This document shows, one piece after another, positions 35,514-44,572 of a DNA stretch of 52,071 nucleotides. Where the stretch lies: the NCBI GenBank assembly GCA_016704435.1, contig JADJAB010000022.1, positions 1-52,071 of the forward strand, given 5' to 3'. This stretch comes from Rhodobacter sp. GTDB taxonomy: Bacteria; Pseudomonadota; Alphaproteobacteria; Rhodobacterales; Rhodobacteraceae. The position numbers and the translations under genes were made by a program. Positions within the stretch are counted from its first letter, which is position 1; every line of letters begins with the position of its first letter. A model generated the notes under the pieces. The model was not told where the DNA came from. It searched no databases and was given only the letters and a program-made list of their open reading frames with translations.

Positions 35514-36551
35514 TTGCCCAAGCCGCCCCTTCCCGACCCGCGCCGTCCGCTGACCCTTCGTGATGTGTCCGAGGCTTCGGGAGTCAGCGAAATGACGGTC
35601 AGCCGCGTATTGCGCAACCGTGGCGATGTGTCCGAGACCACACGTGAACGGGTGCTGGAGGCGGCGCGCAGCTTGGGTTATGTGCCAAACAAGATCGCCG
35701 GTGCGCTGGCCAGCCAGCGGGTCAACCTTGTCGGCGTCATCATTCCGTCGCTGTCGAACATGGTCTTCCCAGAGGTGATGACCGGAATCTCCGAAGTTCT
35801 GGAGGATACCGGTCTGCAACCCGTCGTCGGCGTATCGAACTACAGCCACGATCGGGAAGAACAGGTGATCTACGAAATGCTGTCCTGGCGGCCTTCGGGC
35901 CTGATCCTTGCCGGGGTGGAACATTCCGATGCCTCGCGCGCCATGCTGGCCCAGGCCGGCGTGCCAATCGTCGAGATCATGGATATCGACGGTACGCCGG
36001 TCGACAGTGCGGTCGGCATCTCTCACCGCCGCGCCGGGCGCCAGATGGCCGAAGCGATCATCGCCGCCGGCTATCGCCGCATCGCCTTTCTCGGCACCCA
36101 CATGCCCAGCCAGGATACCCGCGCCCGCAAACGGCTGGAGGGGTTCGAAGAGGCCCTGTCGCAGGTCGGCCTTACGCTGGTCGACCGCGAATATTACACC
36201 GGCGGCTCGTCGCTTCTGAAGGGCCGCGAGATGACGGAGGCACTGCTGAAGCGCACGCCGGATCTTGATTTCCTGTATTATTCCAATGATATGATCGGCG
36301 CTGGCGGGTTGCTGTGGTGCCTGGAGAAGGGCCTAGACGTGCCCGGCAAGATCGGTCTGGCTGGCTTCAACGGCATGGAACTGCTTGATGGGTTGCCGCG
36401 CAAGCTGGCGACAATGGATGCCTGTCGCCTGGAAATCGGCCGGAAATCGGCCGAGATCATTGCTGGCAAGCGGCCCTCGGGCGTGATCGGCGGCGAGGTG
36501 ATCGAACTGCAGCCGACCCTGCAACCCGGCGACACCATCCGCCGGGGCTAG
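35514..36551 (+). CDS. LacI/GntR-family transcriptional repressor
   Basis: The helix-turn-helix LTLRDVSEASGVSEMTVSRV is followed by the hinge GYVPNKIAGALASQRVNLVG and a periplasmic-binding-protein-like sugar domain (IIPSLSNMVFPEV). It resembles the gluconate-type GntR branch of LacI. The annotated frame starts at TTG 35514 without a ribosome site. AAGGAGG ends 8 bases before a CTG at 35498 in another frame that reads LTDTAIAQAAPSRPAP, so the true start may be there with an indel near 35545. The ligand is unknown; the end overlaps convergent mtaB by 4 bases. Confidence 0.88.
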   Translation: MPKPPLPDPRRPLTLRDVSEASGVSEMTVSRVLRNRGDVSETTRERVLEAARSLGYVPNKIAGALASQRVNLVGVIIPSLSNMVFPEVMTGISEVLEDTGLQPVVGVSNYSHDREEQVIYEMLSWRPSGLILAGVEHSDASRAMLAQAGVPIVEIMDIDGTPVDSAVGISHRRAGRQMAEAIIAAGYRRIAFLGTHMPSQDTRARKRLEGFEEALSQVGLTLVDREYYTGGSSLLKGREMTEALLKRTPDLDFLYYSNDMIGAGGLLWCLEKGLDVPGKIGLAGFNGMELLDGLPRKLATMDACRLEIGRKSAEIIAGKRPSGVIGGEVIELQPTLQPGDTIRRG

Positions 36552-37801
36552 GCGGTCAGGCGACCGTCCTGAAACCCGTGGATCCGAACCGGAATGATCG
36601 TTCCCTCCGGCTGGTCGACCGCAAAGGCGACTTCGGTGAACTGTCCGGTCCGTCCCAGGCGCGGTCCCTCGGTCAGCACCTGATGCGTCACGCCGACCTG
36701 GGCTGCCAGATGCCGTGACAGCGCCGTATCGCCGGCCGCACGCAGCCGCGCCGCGCGTTCCTTGACCTCCGGGCCGCGCACCAAAGGCATCCGCGCCGCA
36801 GGGGTGCCCTTCCGTGGGCTGAACGGGAACACATGCAGGAAGGTCAATCCGCAGTCGTCGACCAGTCGCAGTGTATTTGTGAACATCTCTTCAGTTTCGG
36901 TCGGGAACCCGACGATGATGTCTGCGCCGAAGACGATGTCGGGTCGCAGGCGCCGTGCCTCCTCGCAGAACCGGATCGCATCGTCCCGCAAGTGCCGCCG
37001 CTTCATCCGCTTCAGGATCATGTCGTCGCCCGCCTGCAGGGACAGGTGCAGATGCGGCATCAGGCGGGGCTCGCTGGCGATCGCCAGCATCAGGTTTTCA
37101 TCCGCCTCGATGCTGTCGATCGACGAGATCCGAAGACGTGCCAGGTCGGGCACCAACCGCAGGATGCGCATCACCAGATCGCCAAGACGCGGGCCACCCG
37201 GCAGGTCGGCGCCCCAGGATGTCAGGTCCACACCGGTCAGCACAACCTCTGCAAAATCCTTTTCTACCAGCCGCTTGATCTGCTCGACCACGACGCCTGC
37301 CGGGACCGACCGCGAATTGCCGCGGCCGTAAGGAATGATGCAGAAGGTGCAGCGGTGATCGCAGCCGTTCTGCACCTGCACATAGGCGCGGTGGCGGCCG
37401 AAGCCGTCGATCAGATGCCCCGCGGTCTCGCGCACCGACATGATGTCATCGACCTGTACGCGCTCCGTCGTGCCGATCAGATCCGGCACGGCAAGCTCCG
37501 CCCACGTCTTTGCCTGCATCTTCTCATGGTTGCCGATCACGCGGGCCACTTCGGGCATTGCGGCGAAAGTTTCAGGTTCAGTCTGCGCGGCGCAGCCCGT
37601 CACGATCATCGTCGCACCCGGGTTTTCCCGCGCCAGCCGGCGGATTTCCTGCTTGCCTTTGCGTACGGCCTCGGCAGTAACGGCACAAGTGTTCACAATC
37701 ACCGCACCACCAATTCCCGCAGCCGCCGCAAGCTCCTTCATCGCCTCCGTTTCATAGGCGTTCAGGCGACAGCCCAGGGTCGAAAACACCGGCGGTTTCA
37801 T
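36548..37801 (-). CDS. mtaB: tRNA t6A37 methylthiotransferase MtaB
   Basis: The product is 417 residues. The N-terminal methylthiotransferase domain has STLGCRLNAYETEAM, VNTCAVT and VTGCAAQ with its cluster cysteines, the radical-SAM cluster is NGCDHRCTFCIIPYGRG (CxxxCxxC), and a TRAM-like end finishes IPVRIHGF. MtaB converts t6A37 to ms2t6A37 in tRNAs reading ANN codons. Its ATG overlaps the dapF stop (ATGA), so it is translationally coupled to dapF. Confidence 0.94.
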   Translation of the reverse strand: MKPPVFSTLGCRLNAYETEAMKELAAAAGIGGAVIVNTCAVTAEAVRKGKQEIRRLARENPGATMIVTGCAAQTEPETFAAMPEVARVIGNHEKMQAKTWAELAVPDLIGTTERVQVDDIMSVRETAGHLIDGFGRHRAYVQVQNGCDHRCTFCIIPYGRGNSRSVPAGVVVEQIKRLVEKDFAEVVLTGVDLTSWGADLPGGPRLGDLVMRILRLVPDLARLRISSIDSIEADENLMLAIASEPRLMPHLHLSLQAGDDMILKRMKRRHLRDDAIRFCEEARRLRPDIVFGADIIVGFPTETEEMFTNTLRLVDDCGLTFLHVFPFSPRKGTPAARMPLVRGPEVKERAARLRAAGDTALSRHLAAQVGVTHQVLTEGPRLGRTGQFTEVAFAVDQPEGTIIPVRIHGFQDGRLTA

Positions 37802-38639
37802 TGATGAGCCGCGACAAAGGCAGGCGTCAGCCAACCATCGAAGACGTGTTCGACCGGGCCTGCCATCCAGATGCCATCCTCGCGCCAGTCGACCTCCAGC
37901 ACGCCCCCGTCCAGCTGCAGGGTAACGCGGCGCCCGGTCAAGCCGCGCAAATTTGCCGCGACCGCCGCCGCGCAGGCGCCTGATCCACAGGCCAGGGTGA
38001 TACCGGTGCCGCGTTCCCACACCCGCATCCGCAAACGGTCGGGTCCGCAGACACTGATGAACTCCACGTTCGTCCTTTGCGGGTAAAGCGGGTCGTGTTC
38101 GACCTTGCGGCCCAAGCCGGCAACGTCCACCGCTTCGGCGTCGGCCACGATGAACACGCAATGCGGGTTGCCCATCCCGACGGCCACAGGATCGCCGTCC
38201 AGCGGCAGGTGCAACAGGTCCACGTCGCGCGCCAGCGGCACGTCGCGCCAATCCAGTTGCGGCGTGCCCATGTTGACGTTGACCTGCCCGTCCGCCCGAC
38301 GCAGGGCACGGAGTTCTCCGCGCGAGGTGCGCAGGGCGACGCTGTCCTCGCCCGTGTCCCGCATCACAAGGTCGGCCACACAGCGCGTGGCATTGCCGCA
38401 GGCCCCGCGTGGCTGCCATCGCTGTTCCAGAAATCCAGGACCAAGTCCGCGCCCGCGCCGCCACGCAGTTCGGCCAACTGGTCGAAGCCGACGCCACGGT
38501 TGCGGTCGCCAAGCGCGCGCGCAAGCGCGGCCGTCATCATCGCGCCCTCGCGCCCTCGCGAGTCGATCACGACGAAATCATTGCCTGCACCATGCATTTT
38601 CATGAAGGGCAGGCCCCCTGGGGCAACGGTCCGGACCAT
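37798..38639 (-). pseudogene. dapF: Diaminopimelate epimerase DapF, one frameshift
   Basis: The first frame opens FMKMHGAGNDFVVIDSRGRE and runs to FWNSDGSHAG; the expected ACGNATRCVADLVMRDTGED, with the first catalytic cysteine, continues in another frame to the second active-site motif ACGSGACAAAVAA and the stop at 37798. One missing G in a run (GCGGGGCCTGC, near 38407) explains the break; 842 bases is one short of a multiple of three. Restored length is about 280 residues. DapF makes meso-diaminopimelate for lysine and cell wall and is normally essential, so a sequence error is the more likely reading. Confidence 0.9.
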
Positions 38640-38694
38640 GCGCGTCCTATACGCCCGCCGCAGCGAATTTGCCAGACCCGCCGCATTTTGGCCC

Positions 38695-38723
38695 TTGACC
38701 CTCGGCCAGCATGCCCATAATCA
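38695..38723 (+). promoter_or_regulatory. Candidate promoter of tRNA-Lys
   Basis: TTGACC followed after 17 bases by TAATCA (or CATAAT with 15 bases), ending 13 bases before the tRNA. This spacing fits a sigma-70 start just ahead of the mature 5' end. Confidence 0.6.
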
Positions 38724-38735
38724 GCAGCCCGTTGT

Positions 38736-38811
38736 GGGCCCGTAGCTCAGTTGGTAGAGCAACTGACTTTTAATCAGTGGGTCACAGGTTCGAATCCTGT
38801 CGGGCTCACCA
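38736..38811 (+). tRNA. tRNA-Lys (anticodon TTT)
   Basis: Acceptor GGGCCCG pairs with CGGGCTC, the D arm is GCTC...GAGC, the anticodon stem ACTGA/TCAGT has loop CTTTTAA (anticodon TTT), and the T arm is ACAGG-TTCGAAT-CCTGT. Discriminator A and an encoded CCA follow. Decayed mobile DNA starts right after it. Confidence 0.96.
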
Positions 38812-38844
38812 CTGAACCTCCCTGTCGCCGGTCAGCGAAATTGC

Positions 38845-38864
38845 GCACTTCGGTCACGAAGTGC
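38845..38864 (+). terminator. Hairpin after tRNA-Lys
   Basis: GCACTTCG-GTCA-CGAAGTGC is a perfect 8-bp stem 33 bases after the tRNA, followed by TTCC only. It may terminate the tRNA transcript, or belong to the mobile debris. Confidence 0.4.
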
Positions 38865-38984
38865 TTCCGGAGCTGCTCTCCGATACCTGGGCAGATTTCC
38901 GGCTGTCTTGAGTTGCTCTCTGCGCCGGCTGATCGGTTTCGATGATGTTGAAGCAACTGCGGCGGGCGGTTGCCCGCCCTGGGC

Positions 38985-39850
38985 GGCGTGGGGCCGCTCG
39001 AATCGATGGCGCGACCATGCTCCGTATTCAGGATCTCGGGCGGGCCGAGGCGATGGATCGCCTCGTTCAGCACCTCGACGGCAAAGTCGGCTCCCCCCCG
39101 CCGCATCCGTGGCCAAGTGACGTCGGCACACCCGCTGCCCGGCAGCGCCTGCTTGCATGCGCGAGTGGGAGACCTGGCTGGGTCCGTCCACCCGCAGCCC
39201 GCCCAATAGATGGAGGGAGGTCTGTGCCCCTTCGCGGGCGTGCCGGTGTCGGGCCTCTGGTACCCCCTGGGGACATTGCGGCGCAATGCCCTGCCTGCTG
39301 CACGGATAGGCATGTTCGCATGCCCGCGAAGGGGGGCAGCGGATCGGCATCAGCCGCGTCAGGCGCAGGATGCGCTTGACCTTCATGGCGGGGCCCACGT
39401 TCTGAAGGTGCCAGGTCATCTGCCGGACGCCTTTCTCGGCGACGCTTGAACTACCGGCCGGGCTCCACGCAACGGGGTGTCCAGGAACTGCCTTGCACGG
39501 TTCACCATGCGATCCGTTTCCTGCCAATGGCCTGTCGATCAGCAAAATCAGGCCAGGATTCATCGCGACCTAGTCCTGGAGGGCGTAGCAGAAAGCCGAC
39601 AGCGCGCGACTGAGTCCCCGTCGACTTCGGCAGGCTTCTTGCCGCCCCGCTCGAAGATGTCTGCCACCGCTTCCAGAAGCGCTTTCTTCCATTGGTGGAA
39701 GTCGCCTCTCGGCGATGATTTGAAACGCCTGCCGGTAACAGAAAGACGCCGAATGCGGCCGGCAATTCCTACACCGGGCGCTCGCCCTTCAAGGCCTCCA
39801 GCGCCAGGAGAGCCTTGAAGCCCTCGCATGGCTCCTGCGTTTCTTCATAT
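38985..39850 (-). mobile_element. Decayed IS3-family insertion sequence (orfA and orfB relics)
   Basis: Pieces on the - strand match IS3-type transposase in order but in changing frames. OrfA near 39730-39840 reads GFKALLALEALKGERPV, a stop codon, then ELPAAFGV; near 39670 it reads HQWKKALLEAVADIFERGGK, then KPAEVDGDSVA. OrfB near 39419 reads MTWHLQNVGPAMKVKRILRL, then TRLMPIR. The integrase core (39230-38990) has GTPAKGH, CADVTWPRMRRG, then EVLNEAIHRLGPPEILNTEH. Many indels and stops show it is inactive and the end of the DDE domain is missing. No terminal repeats or target duplication were found. Confidence 0.8.
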
Positions 39851-39929
39851 CCCGATCTTCTCGTCCTTGGAGACCAGCAGACGTCAGATCGTGGTTTCCG
39901 TCACTGTCCGGTTCTTGGGGAGAAGCTCA

Positions 39930-40833
39930 AGCTGACGCAGATCCCTAAAGGCACATGGATCCTGGGCTTTCTAGGCCTGCTGATGGATGCGTCCTCCGAG
40001 ATGATCCACGACCTTCTACCGCGGTTCCTGACCGCTGGCTTTGGCGTCGCGCTCTAACGCTCGGGTTGAACGAGGGTGCGGTCGGGGCGTTCGCGATGAT
40101 CGTCGAAGTATCTTCCGGCGTACTCAGGGATTGGACAGGCAGGCGCAAGCCGCCGCACGTGCCGGGTTCTGCGCTTGGGACGGTGACGAAACCGGTCTTC
40201 GCGCTGACCGTCGGGCCGGATCTGATGCTCGCGGCGCGGGGGGCCGACCGAGTCGGCAAAGGCATCCGCAGTGTACTCCGCGATCCGCCAGTGTCCAATA
40301 TGCCCCGCCGGCGAGCAGCGGGCCGCCTTCGGGCTGTGTCAATCACTGGATACAGTCGAAGCATCTCTGCGCCATTGATCGCGGTGGCCCTGATGCTCCT
40401 GTGGCCCAACGATTTCCGGGCGATCGTCTGGGTCACCCGCCTTCTGAAGCGGGATGATCCTTGGCGGGCGGATCTCCCTTGCCCGGATCAGCGAGGCAAT
40501 TCTGGCCCTTCACGCACGGGACAGCGAGATCGCGCGTTTCTGATGCTTGGCCTTGGCGTGCTGAACCCGGCCGATCTTGCGCTGGCCCGTCCGGCGCATT
40601 GGGAGCGCTGCTTGCAGGAGTGGCATTGTGGGGATTTCACATGGGGATGACGCAATGCCTGCTTGCGATTCTGTTTGCAGCTACGGCGCCAGGGAACCTG
40701 CGCTGAACGTCTTTCGGGATATTGAACCTTGTCAGCGGGTTGCCACTTCTGTCGGCCAGCACCATTGCCCGATCGATCTGGTTGTTTGCGGGCGGCGAAG
40801 CGGCCCTTCTTGTCGGTGCCGCGATGACCTGAC
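39930..40833 (+). pseudogene. Major facilitator superfamily transporter, pseudogene
   Basis: Segments in three frames line up with an MFS drug/metabolite exporter: GFLGLLMDASSEMIHDLLPR near 39960-40050; TLGLNEGAVGAFAMIVEVSS, then GVLRDWTGRRKPPHVPGSAL (the loop 2-3 signature) near 40060-40180; AARGADRVGKGIRSVLRD near 40240; PLIAVALMLLWPNDFRAIVW near 40370-40430; GALLAGVALWGFHMGMTQC near 40600-40670; and NLVSGLPLLSASTIARSIWL near 40725-40790, ending MT-stop at 40833. Several indels break the frame. The substrate is unknown. Confidence 0.75.
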
Positions 40834-41011
40834 AGGCGCTGGCCGTAGTGGCCATGCCACCCGTTCGGTGCGCGACGCCCACGACACTGGCAGGCCTCTC
40901 CAGAAGCCTGTGGAGAAAGTCGACCATGGCGCAATCGAAAAGATCGATGACCGATGAATCAATCCGGCTCGCAAGGGTCGGGCATTTATCGTTTCAGGGA
41001 AACGGGTCGCG

Positions 41012-42103
41012 CTACTGGATGACGAATTCCGCATGCAGGGCGCCCGCGGCATTGATGCTTTTCAGGATGTCGATCATGTCATGCGGCGGTACGCCCAGGG
41101 CGTTCAGCCCTGCCACGACTTCGGAAAGCGAGGTGCCGCCCGAAATCTCGGCCAGCCCTGTGCCATCCTTCGAGATACTGGCCGCCGTACGCGGCACCAC
41201 CACGGTTTCCCCTTCGGCAAAGGGATTTGGCTGAACCACCATCGGGCTTTCCTCGACCCGAAGGGTCAGGTTTCCCTGTGCCACGGCGACCCGGCTGATG
41301 CGCACATCCGCGCCCATCACGATGGTGCCTGACCGCTGATCGACGACCACCCGGGCGCGGGTTTCAGGCTGCACCAGGATCCCCTCGATCCGGCTGATCG
41401 CATGGGCGGGTGACCGCATTCCCATCCGGTCCAGTTCCAGCGCTACCGTGCCGGCATCCAGCATCGTGGCGACCCTGGCGCCGAAATTCTCGTTTATTGC
41501 GGCCTCGATGCGGGCCGCAGTTGTGAAATCTGCCGATTTCAGAGCCAACCGCAGCGTGCTGACCGAGGTGAAGTCGAACTCCACCTCACGTTCGATCCGC
41601 GCGCCAGAAGGGATGGTGCCCGCCGTGGGGACCCCCTGTACCACACGGCCCGCGTCGCCTTCGGCGCTGATGCCGCCGGCGATTATCGTGCCCTGCGCGA
41701 CCGCATAGATCTGCCCGTCCGCCCCGTTCAACGGCGTCATGATCAGAGTGCCGCCGAGCAGGCTCTTGGCGTCGCCAATAGCCGAAACGGTCACGTCGAT
41801 CCGTCCGCCCGCGCGACCGAACGGGGGCAGCGTCGAGGTGACGAAAACCGCCGCGACGTTCTTCGGCCGGTATTCCTCGCCCGAGACGTTTACGCCCAGC
41901 CGCTCCAGCATGTTGGCCATGATCTCTTCGGTGAAGGGCGCGTTGCGGATACCGTCGCCGGTACCGTTCAGGCCCACCACCAGGCCATAGCCGACCAGAT
42001 CGTTGCCGCGCACGCCGTCGACCTCGACCAGATCCTTGAGGCGGATCTGTTCCGCCATCGCGGGCAGGGCAAGGCAAAGCAGAAGCAGGATCATGCGGAT
42101 CAT
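41012..42103 (-). CDS. flgI: Flagellar P-ring protein FlgI
   Basis: The product is 363 residues. A signal peptide (about residues 1-17, ending PAMA) precedes RLKDLVEVDGVRGNDLVGYG and the motif LVVGLNGTGDGIRNAPFTEE. The C-terminus ends ALHAEFVIQ. FlgI forms the periplasmic ring around the rod with the help of FlgA (10575-11005). It overlaps flgL by 4 bases and is the last gene of the motB-flgE-flgK-flgL-flgI series. Confidence 0.97.
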   Translation of the reverse strand: MIRMILLLLCLALPAMAEQIRLKDLVEVDGVRGNDLVGYGLVVGLNGTGDGIRNAPFTEEIMANMLERLGVNVSGEEYRPKNVAAVFVTSTLPPFGRAGGRIDVTVSAIGDAKSLLGGTLIMTPLNGADGQIYAVAQGTIIAGGISAEGDAGRVVQGVPTAGTIPSGARIEREVEFDFTSVSTLRLALKSADFTTAARIEAAINENFGARVATMLDAGTVALELDRMGMRSPAHAISRIEGILVQPETRARVVVDQRSGTIVMGADVRISRVAVAQGNLTLRVEESPMVVQPNPFAEGETVVVPRTAASISKDGTGLAEISGGTSLSEVVAGLNALGVPPHDMIDILKSINAAGALHAEFVIQ

Positions 42104-43107
42104 CTGAGGTACTCGGTCAGGGAAAGGCGCGAAAGTCGCGAGGTGATGAGGTAGAGCGATTGAAGTCGGGTCTGCAGATCTTCCAGCCGGGTTGCCGCGT
42201 CGTAGGGGTCGGCAGTCACGATCCCGGCCCGCGCGATGTTCAGCGCCGAAGCTTCGGCCGTGTTGCGGGTCGCGGCGGCGTCGATCTGCGCCTGCACCGA
42301 ACCAACGCCCGCCATCAACTGCGACCGGGCTTCGCCCCCGGTCAGAAGGCCGTCTCCGGCATCCTTGGCCATGGCGGCGCGGGCGCCGTGCTGGCCTGCC
42401 AGAAGGCCCCGCCCCAACAGGGCCACACTGGCCAGGCCCTTCAGCGTGTCGCGGATCGCCGGGTCCAACGCGGTCACCGACAGATCGGCCCTTTCGCCTG
42501 GGCCGATCGGTACTTCGGCCCGTGGCACGCCGCCGGAATAAAGTGCCTCATAGCCCAGAGGATCCGCGAACCAGGCGTCGATCGCAGCCTTGGCATCGGT
42601 CATGGTCACGGCGCCGGCGGTGACCGTATCCAGCGCGGCAAGAAGGGTCTCGGCTTCGGGCAGGGGCGAGGTGTCCGCATTGACCCCTGAAAACACCGCA
42701 CGCTCCGAAAACCGCGTATTCAGCGCCGCGACCGAGGTTTCGAACTGCCGTGCCGCATCTGTCGCCAGCGTTTCGATACCGGTTTCCGTCGCCATGCCGA
42801 CGCTGCGCAGGATGTTGGTGCCCAGATCGGTCGCCGCATCGGCCACGACTTGCAAGGCGTTTTGCATCACATCGGTGAACAGCCCGGCCTCTGTGGTGTT
42901 CGAGGCAAAGCCGCGCAGCCGAGCCAGCGAGTGGTCGATGGCGGCCAGTGCCGAGAAATCCCCACCCACGGCCTGGGTAAGATCGGCGTGCCGGCCGGTC
43001 GTCAGCTCTGACCCGCGCAGCAACAACTCGGCCCGCAGCGAGGCCGACTGCCGGCTGAGCAACGTCGTCAGCGACTGGTCGCCGGTTCCCACGCGCCCGA
43101 TCATCAC
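42100..43107 (-). CDS. flgL: Hook-filament junction protein FlgL
   Basis: The product is 335 residues, flagellin-like helical ends with a variable centre. The N-terminus is IGRVGTGDQSLTTLLSRQ and the C-terminal helix DAATRLEDLQTRLQSLYLIT. It joins the hook to the filament after FlgK. It overlaps both flgK (4 bases) and flgI (4 bases). Confidence 0.92.
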   Translation of the reverse strand: MMIGRVGTGDQSLTTLLSRQSASLRAELLLRGSELTTGRHADLTQAVGGDFSALAAIDHSLARLRGFASNTTEAGLFTDVMQNALQVVADAATDLGTNILRSVGMATETGIETLATDAARQFETSVAALNTRFSERAVFSGVNADTSPLPEAETLLAALDTVTAGAVTMTDAKAAIDAWFADPLGYEALYSGGVPRAEVPIGPGERADLSVTALDPAIRDTLKGLASVALLGRGLLAGQHGARAAMAKDAGDGLLTGGEARSQLMAGVGSVQAQIDAAATRNTAEASALNIARAGIVTADPYDAATRLEDLQTRLQSLYLITSRLSRLSLTEYLR

Positions 43108-44561
43108 AGACCCAGCAACGTTGAAAGCATGTCATCCACCGTCTGCATGACCTTGGCGTTGGCGGCATAGTTCTTCTCGATCACCAGAAGCGCCTGCAAT
43201 TCCTGATCGGTGTCGACGCCGCCGGCCTTTTCCATCTCGTCCAGCGTGGCGAAACGGGCGGCGGTGAAGGCGTCCTCGACATCGGCATTCAGCCGGTCCG
43301 TCGAGATCGACGACAGAAGATCGGCCGTCAGGCCGGGCAGGCTGCGATTGGCGGCCGAGAAGGACGCAGAGGACAGCGGCCGCGCCGTGGTCAGTGCATC
43401 CGACAGCGTCACCAGCAACGCTGCGTTTCCGGTGGGCCCCGGAGTTGTGGCGCCGAGCCCGTCGCGCAACCGGTAGGCCGCGCCACCCTGCCAGGGATCC
43501 ACCGCCGCGTTCAACGACAGACGCGACGACAGCCCGATCTCATCGGCCGGCAGGAAGGCACCACCGGCATCGGTGAAGAGCCCCGGATCCCCCAGCGCCA
43601 GCGTCGGGTCCAGCCCGGCTTCGCCGAAGCGGTCCACCAGGTCGCGGGCCATGGCGTCCAGCTTGGCCTGGCCGGTAACCGCCAGTTCGTCGCGCACGGC
43701 GAAAAGGCCGGCCAGCTCTCCGCCCAGGATGAAGCTAGTTTCCCCCGCCGTAGGCATCGGGCGACCGTTCAGCGTCAACCCCGAAAGACCACCGCTGGCT
43801 TGCGTCATCTCGGGCACCACGGTGTTGACGGCGGCAAAGTCGAAGACCGCCGCCTTGCCGTCAAGCAGCACCGCGCCACCGGTCGTCATCAGGGCGATCT
43901 GGTTATGGTCGCGAGCCACTTCGCGGACCGGGACAAGATGCGAGATGCGGTCGACGATCTGCTGGCGCTGGTCGAGGAGCGCGGACACGTCTTGCCCGGC
44001 ACCGGAAAAGCTGCGGATCGTGGCGTTCAGGTCGTTCACCTGCTGCAATGCACCGTTCAGGTCGGCCACCGCCTTGCCGATCTTCTGATCTGTGCGGCCG
44101 CGTTCTTCCTGAACCGCGTCGCTGGCGCGGTTCAGGCTGGTCGCCAGCAGCCGCGCGGCATCAACGGCGGTGGTCAGCCGCGCTTCGGATTCCGGACGGC
44201 TGGCGGCATCGAGCAGGGTATTGTCCAGCGCTGCCACCCGTGCCGAGAGCGAAGCCTGATCCTCGGGCCGGCCAAAGATGGTTTCCAGCCGTTTCATGAA
44301 GTCGGCCCGGACGTTGCGATCGCCCGCGGCGGCCTGGGCGCCCCTGCGGTCGTTGATCAGGTACTGGTCGATCTGGCGCTGCACGCCACCAACCATCACG
44401 CCCTGCCCGCTGCCGCCCAGCACATGCGCCGAAAGCGAGACCGAGCGCCGCGCATAGCCCGGCGTCGAGGCATTCGCCACGTTGGACGAAACGATCTCGG
44501 CCTGACGCGAGGTGGCAGTCAACCCGGTCAGGGCGCTGGAAAGGGCGGAAGTAACGCTCAT
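43104..44561 (-). CDS. flgK: Hook-filament junction protein FlgK (HAP1)
   Basis: The product is 485 residues. The N-terminal rod/hook motif is IVSSNVANASTPGYARRSVS and the C-terminus DQELQALLVIEKNYAANAKV, then MQTVDDMLSTLLGL. It lies 11 bases after flgE and overlaps flgL. FlgN-like and FlgD genes needed with it are in the other flagellar block. Confidence 0.96.
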   Translation of the reverse strand: MSVTSALSSALTGLTATSRQAEIVSSNVANASTPGYARRSVSLSAHVLGGSGQGVMVGGVQRQIDQYLINDRRGAQAAAGDRNVRADFMKRLETIFGRPEDQASLSARVAALDNTLLDAASRPESEARLTTAVDAARLLATSLNRASDAVQEERGRTDQKIGKAVADLNGALQQVNDLNATIRSFSGAGQDVSALLDQRQQIVDRISHLVPVREVARDHNQIALMTTGGAVLLDGKAAVFDFAAVNTVVPEMTQASGGLSGLTLNGRPMPTAGETSFILGGELAGLFAVRDELAVTGQAKLDAMARDLVDRFGEAGLDPTLALGDPGLFTDAGGAFLPADEIGLSSRLSLNAAVDPWQGGAAYRLRDGLGATTPGPTGNAALLVTLSDALTTARPLSSASFSAANRSLPGLTADLLSSISTDRLNADVEDAFTAARFATLDEMEKAGGVDTDQELQALLVIEKNYAANAKVMQTVDDMLSTLLGL

Positions 44562-44572
44562 CTACCTGCCAC

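Noticed and set aside
34569..36101. A 510-codon - strand frame
   Set aside because: It runs through tRNA-Arg, the operators and the LacI-type gene; only its last 193 codons (the cupin) are protein-like.
39400..39850. Programmed -1 frameshift of an IS3 element as explanation of the frame changes
   Set aside because: There are in-frame stops and several shifts in both directions, so the element is decayed and not using normal programmed shifting.
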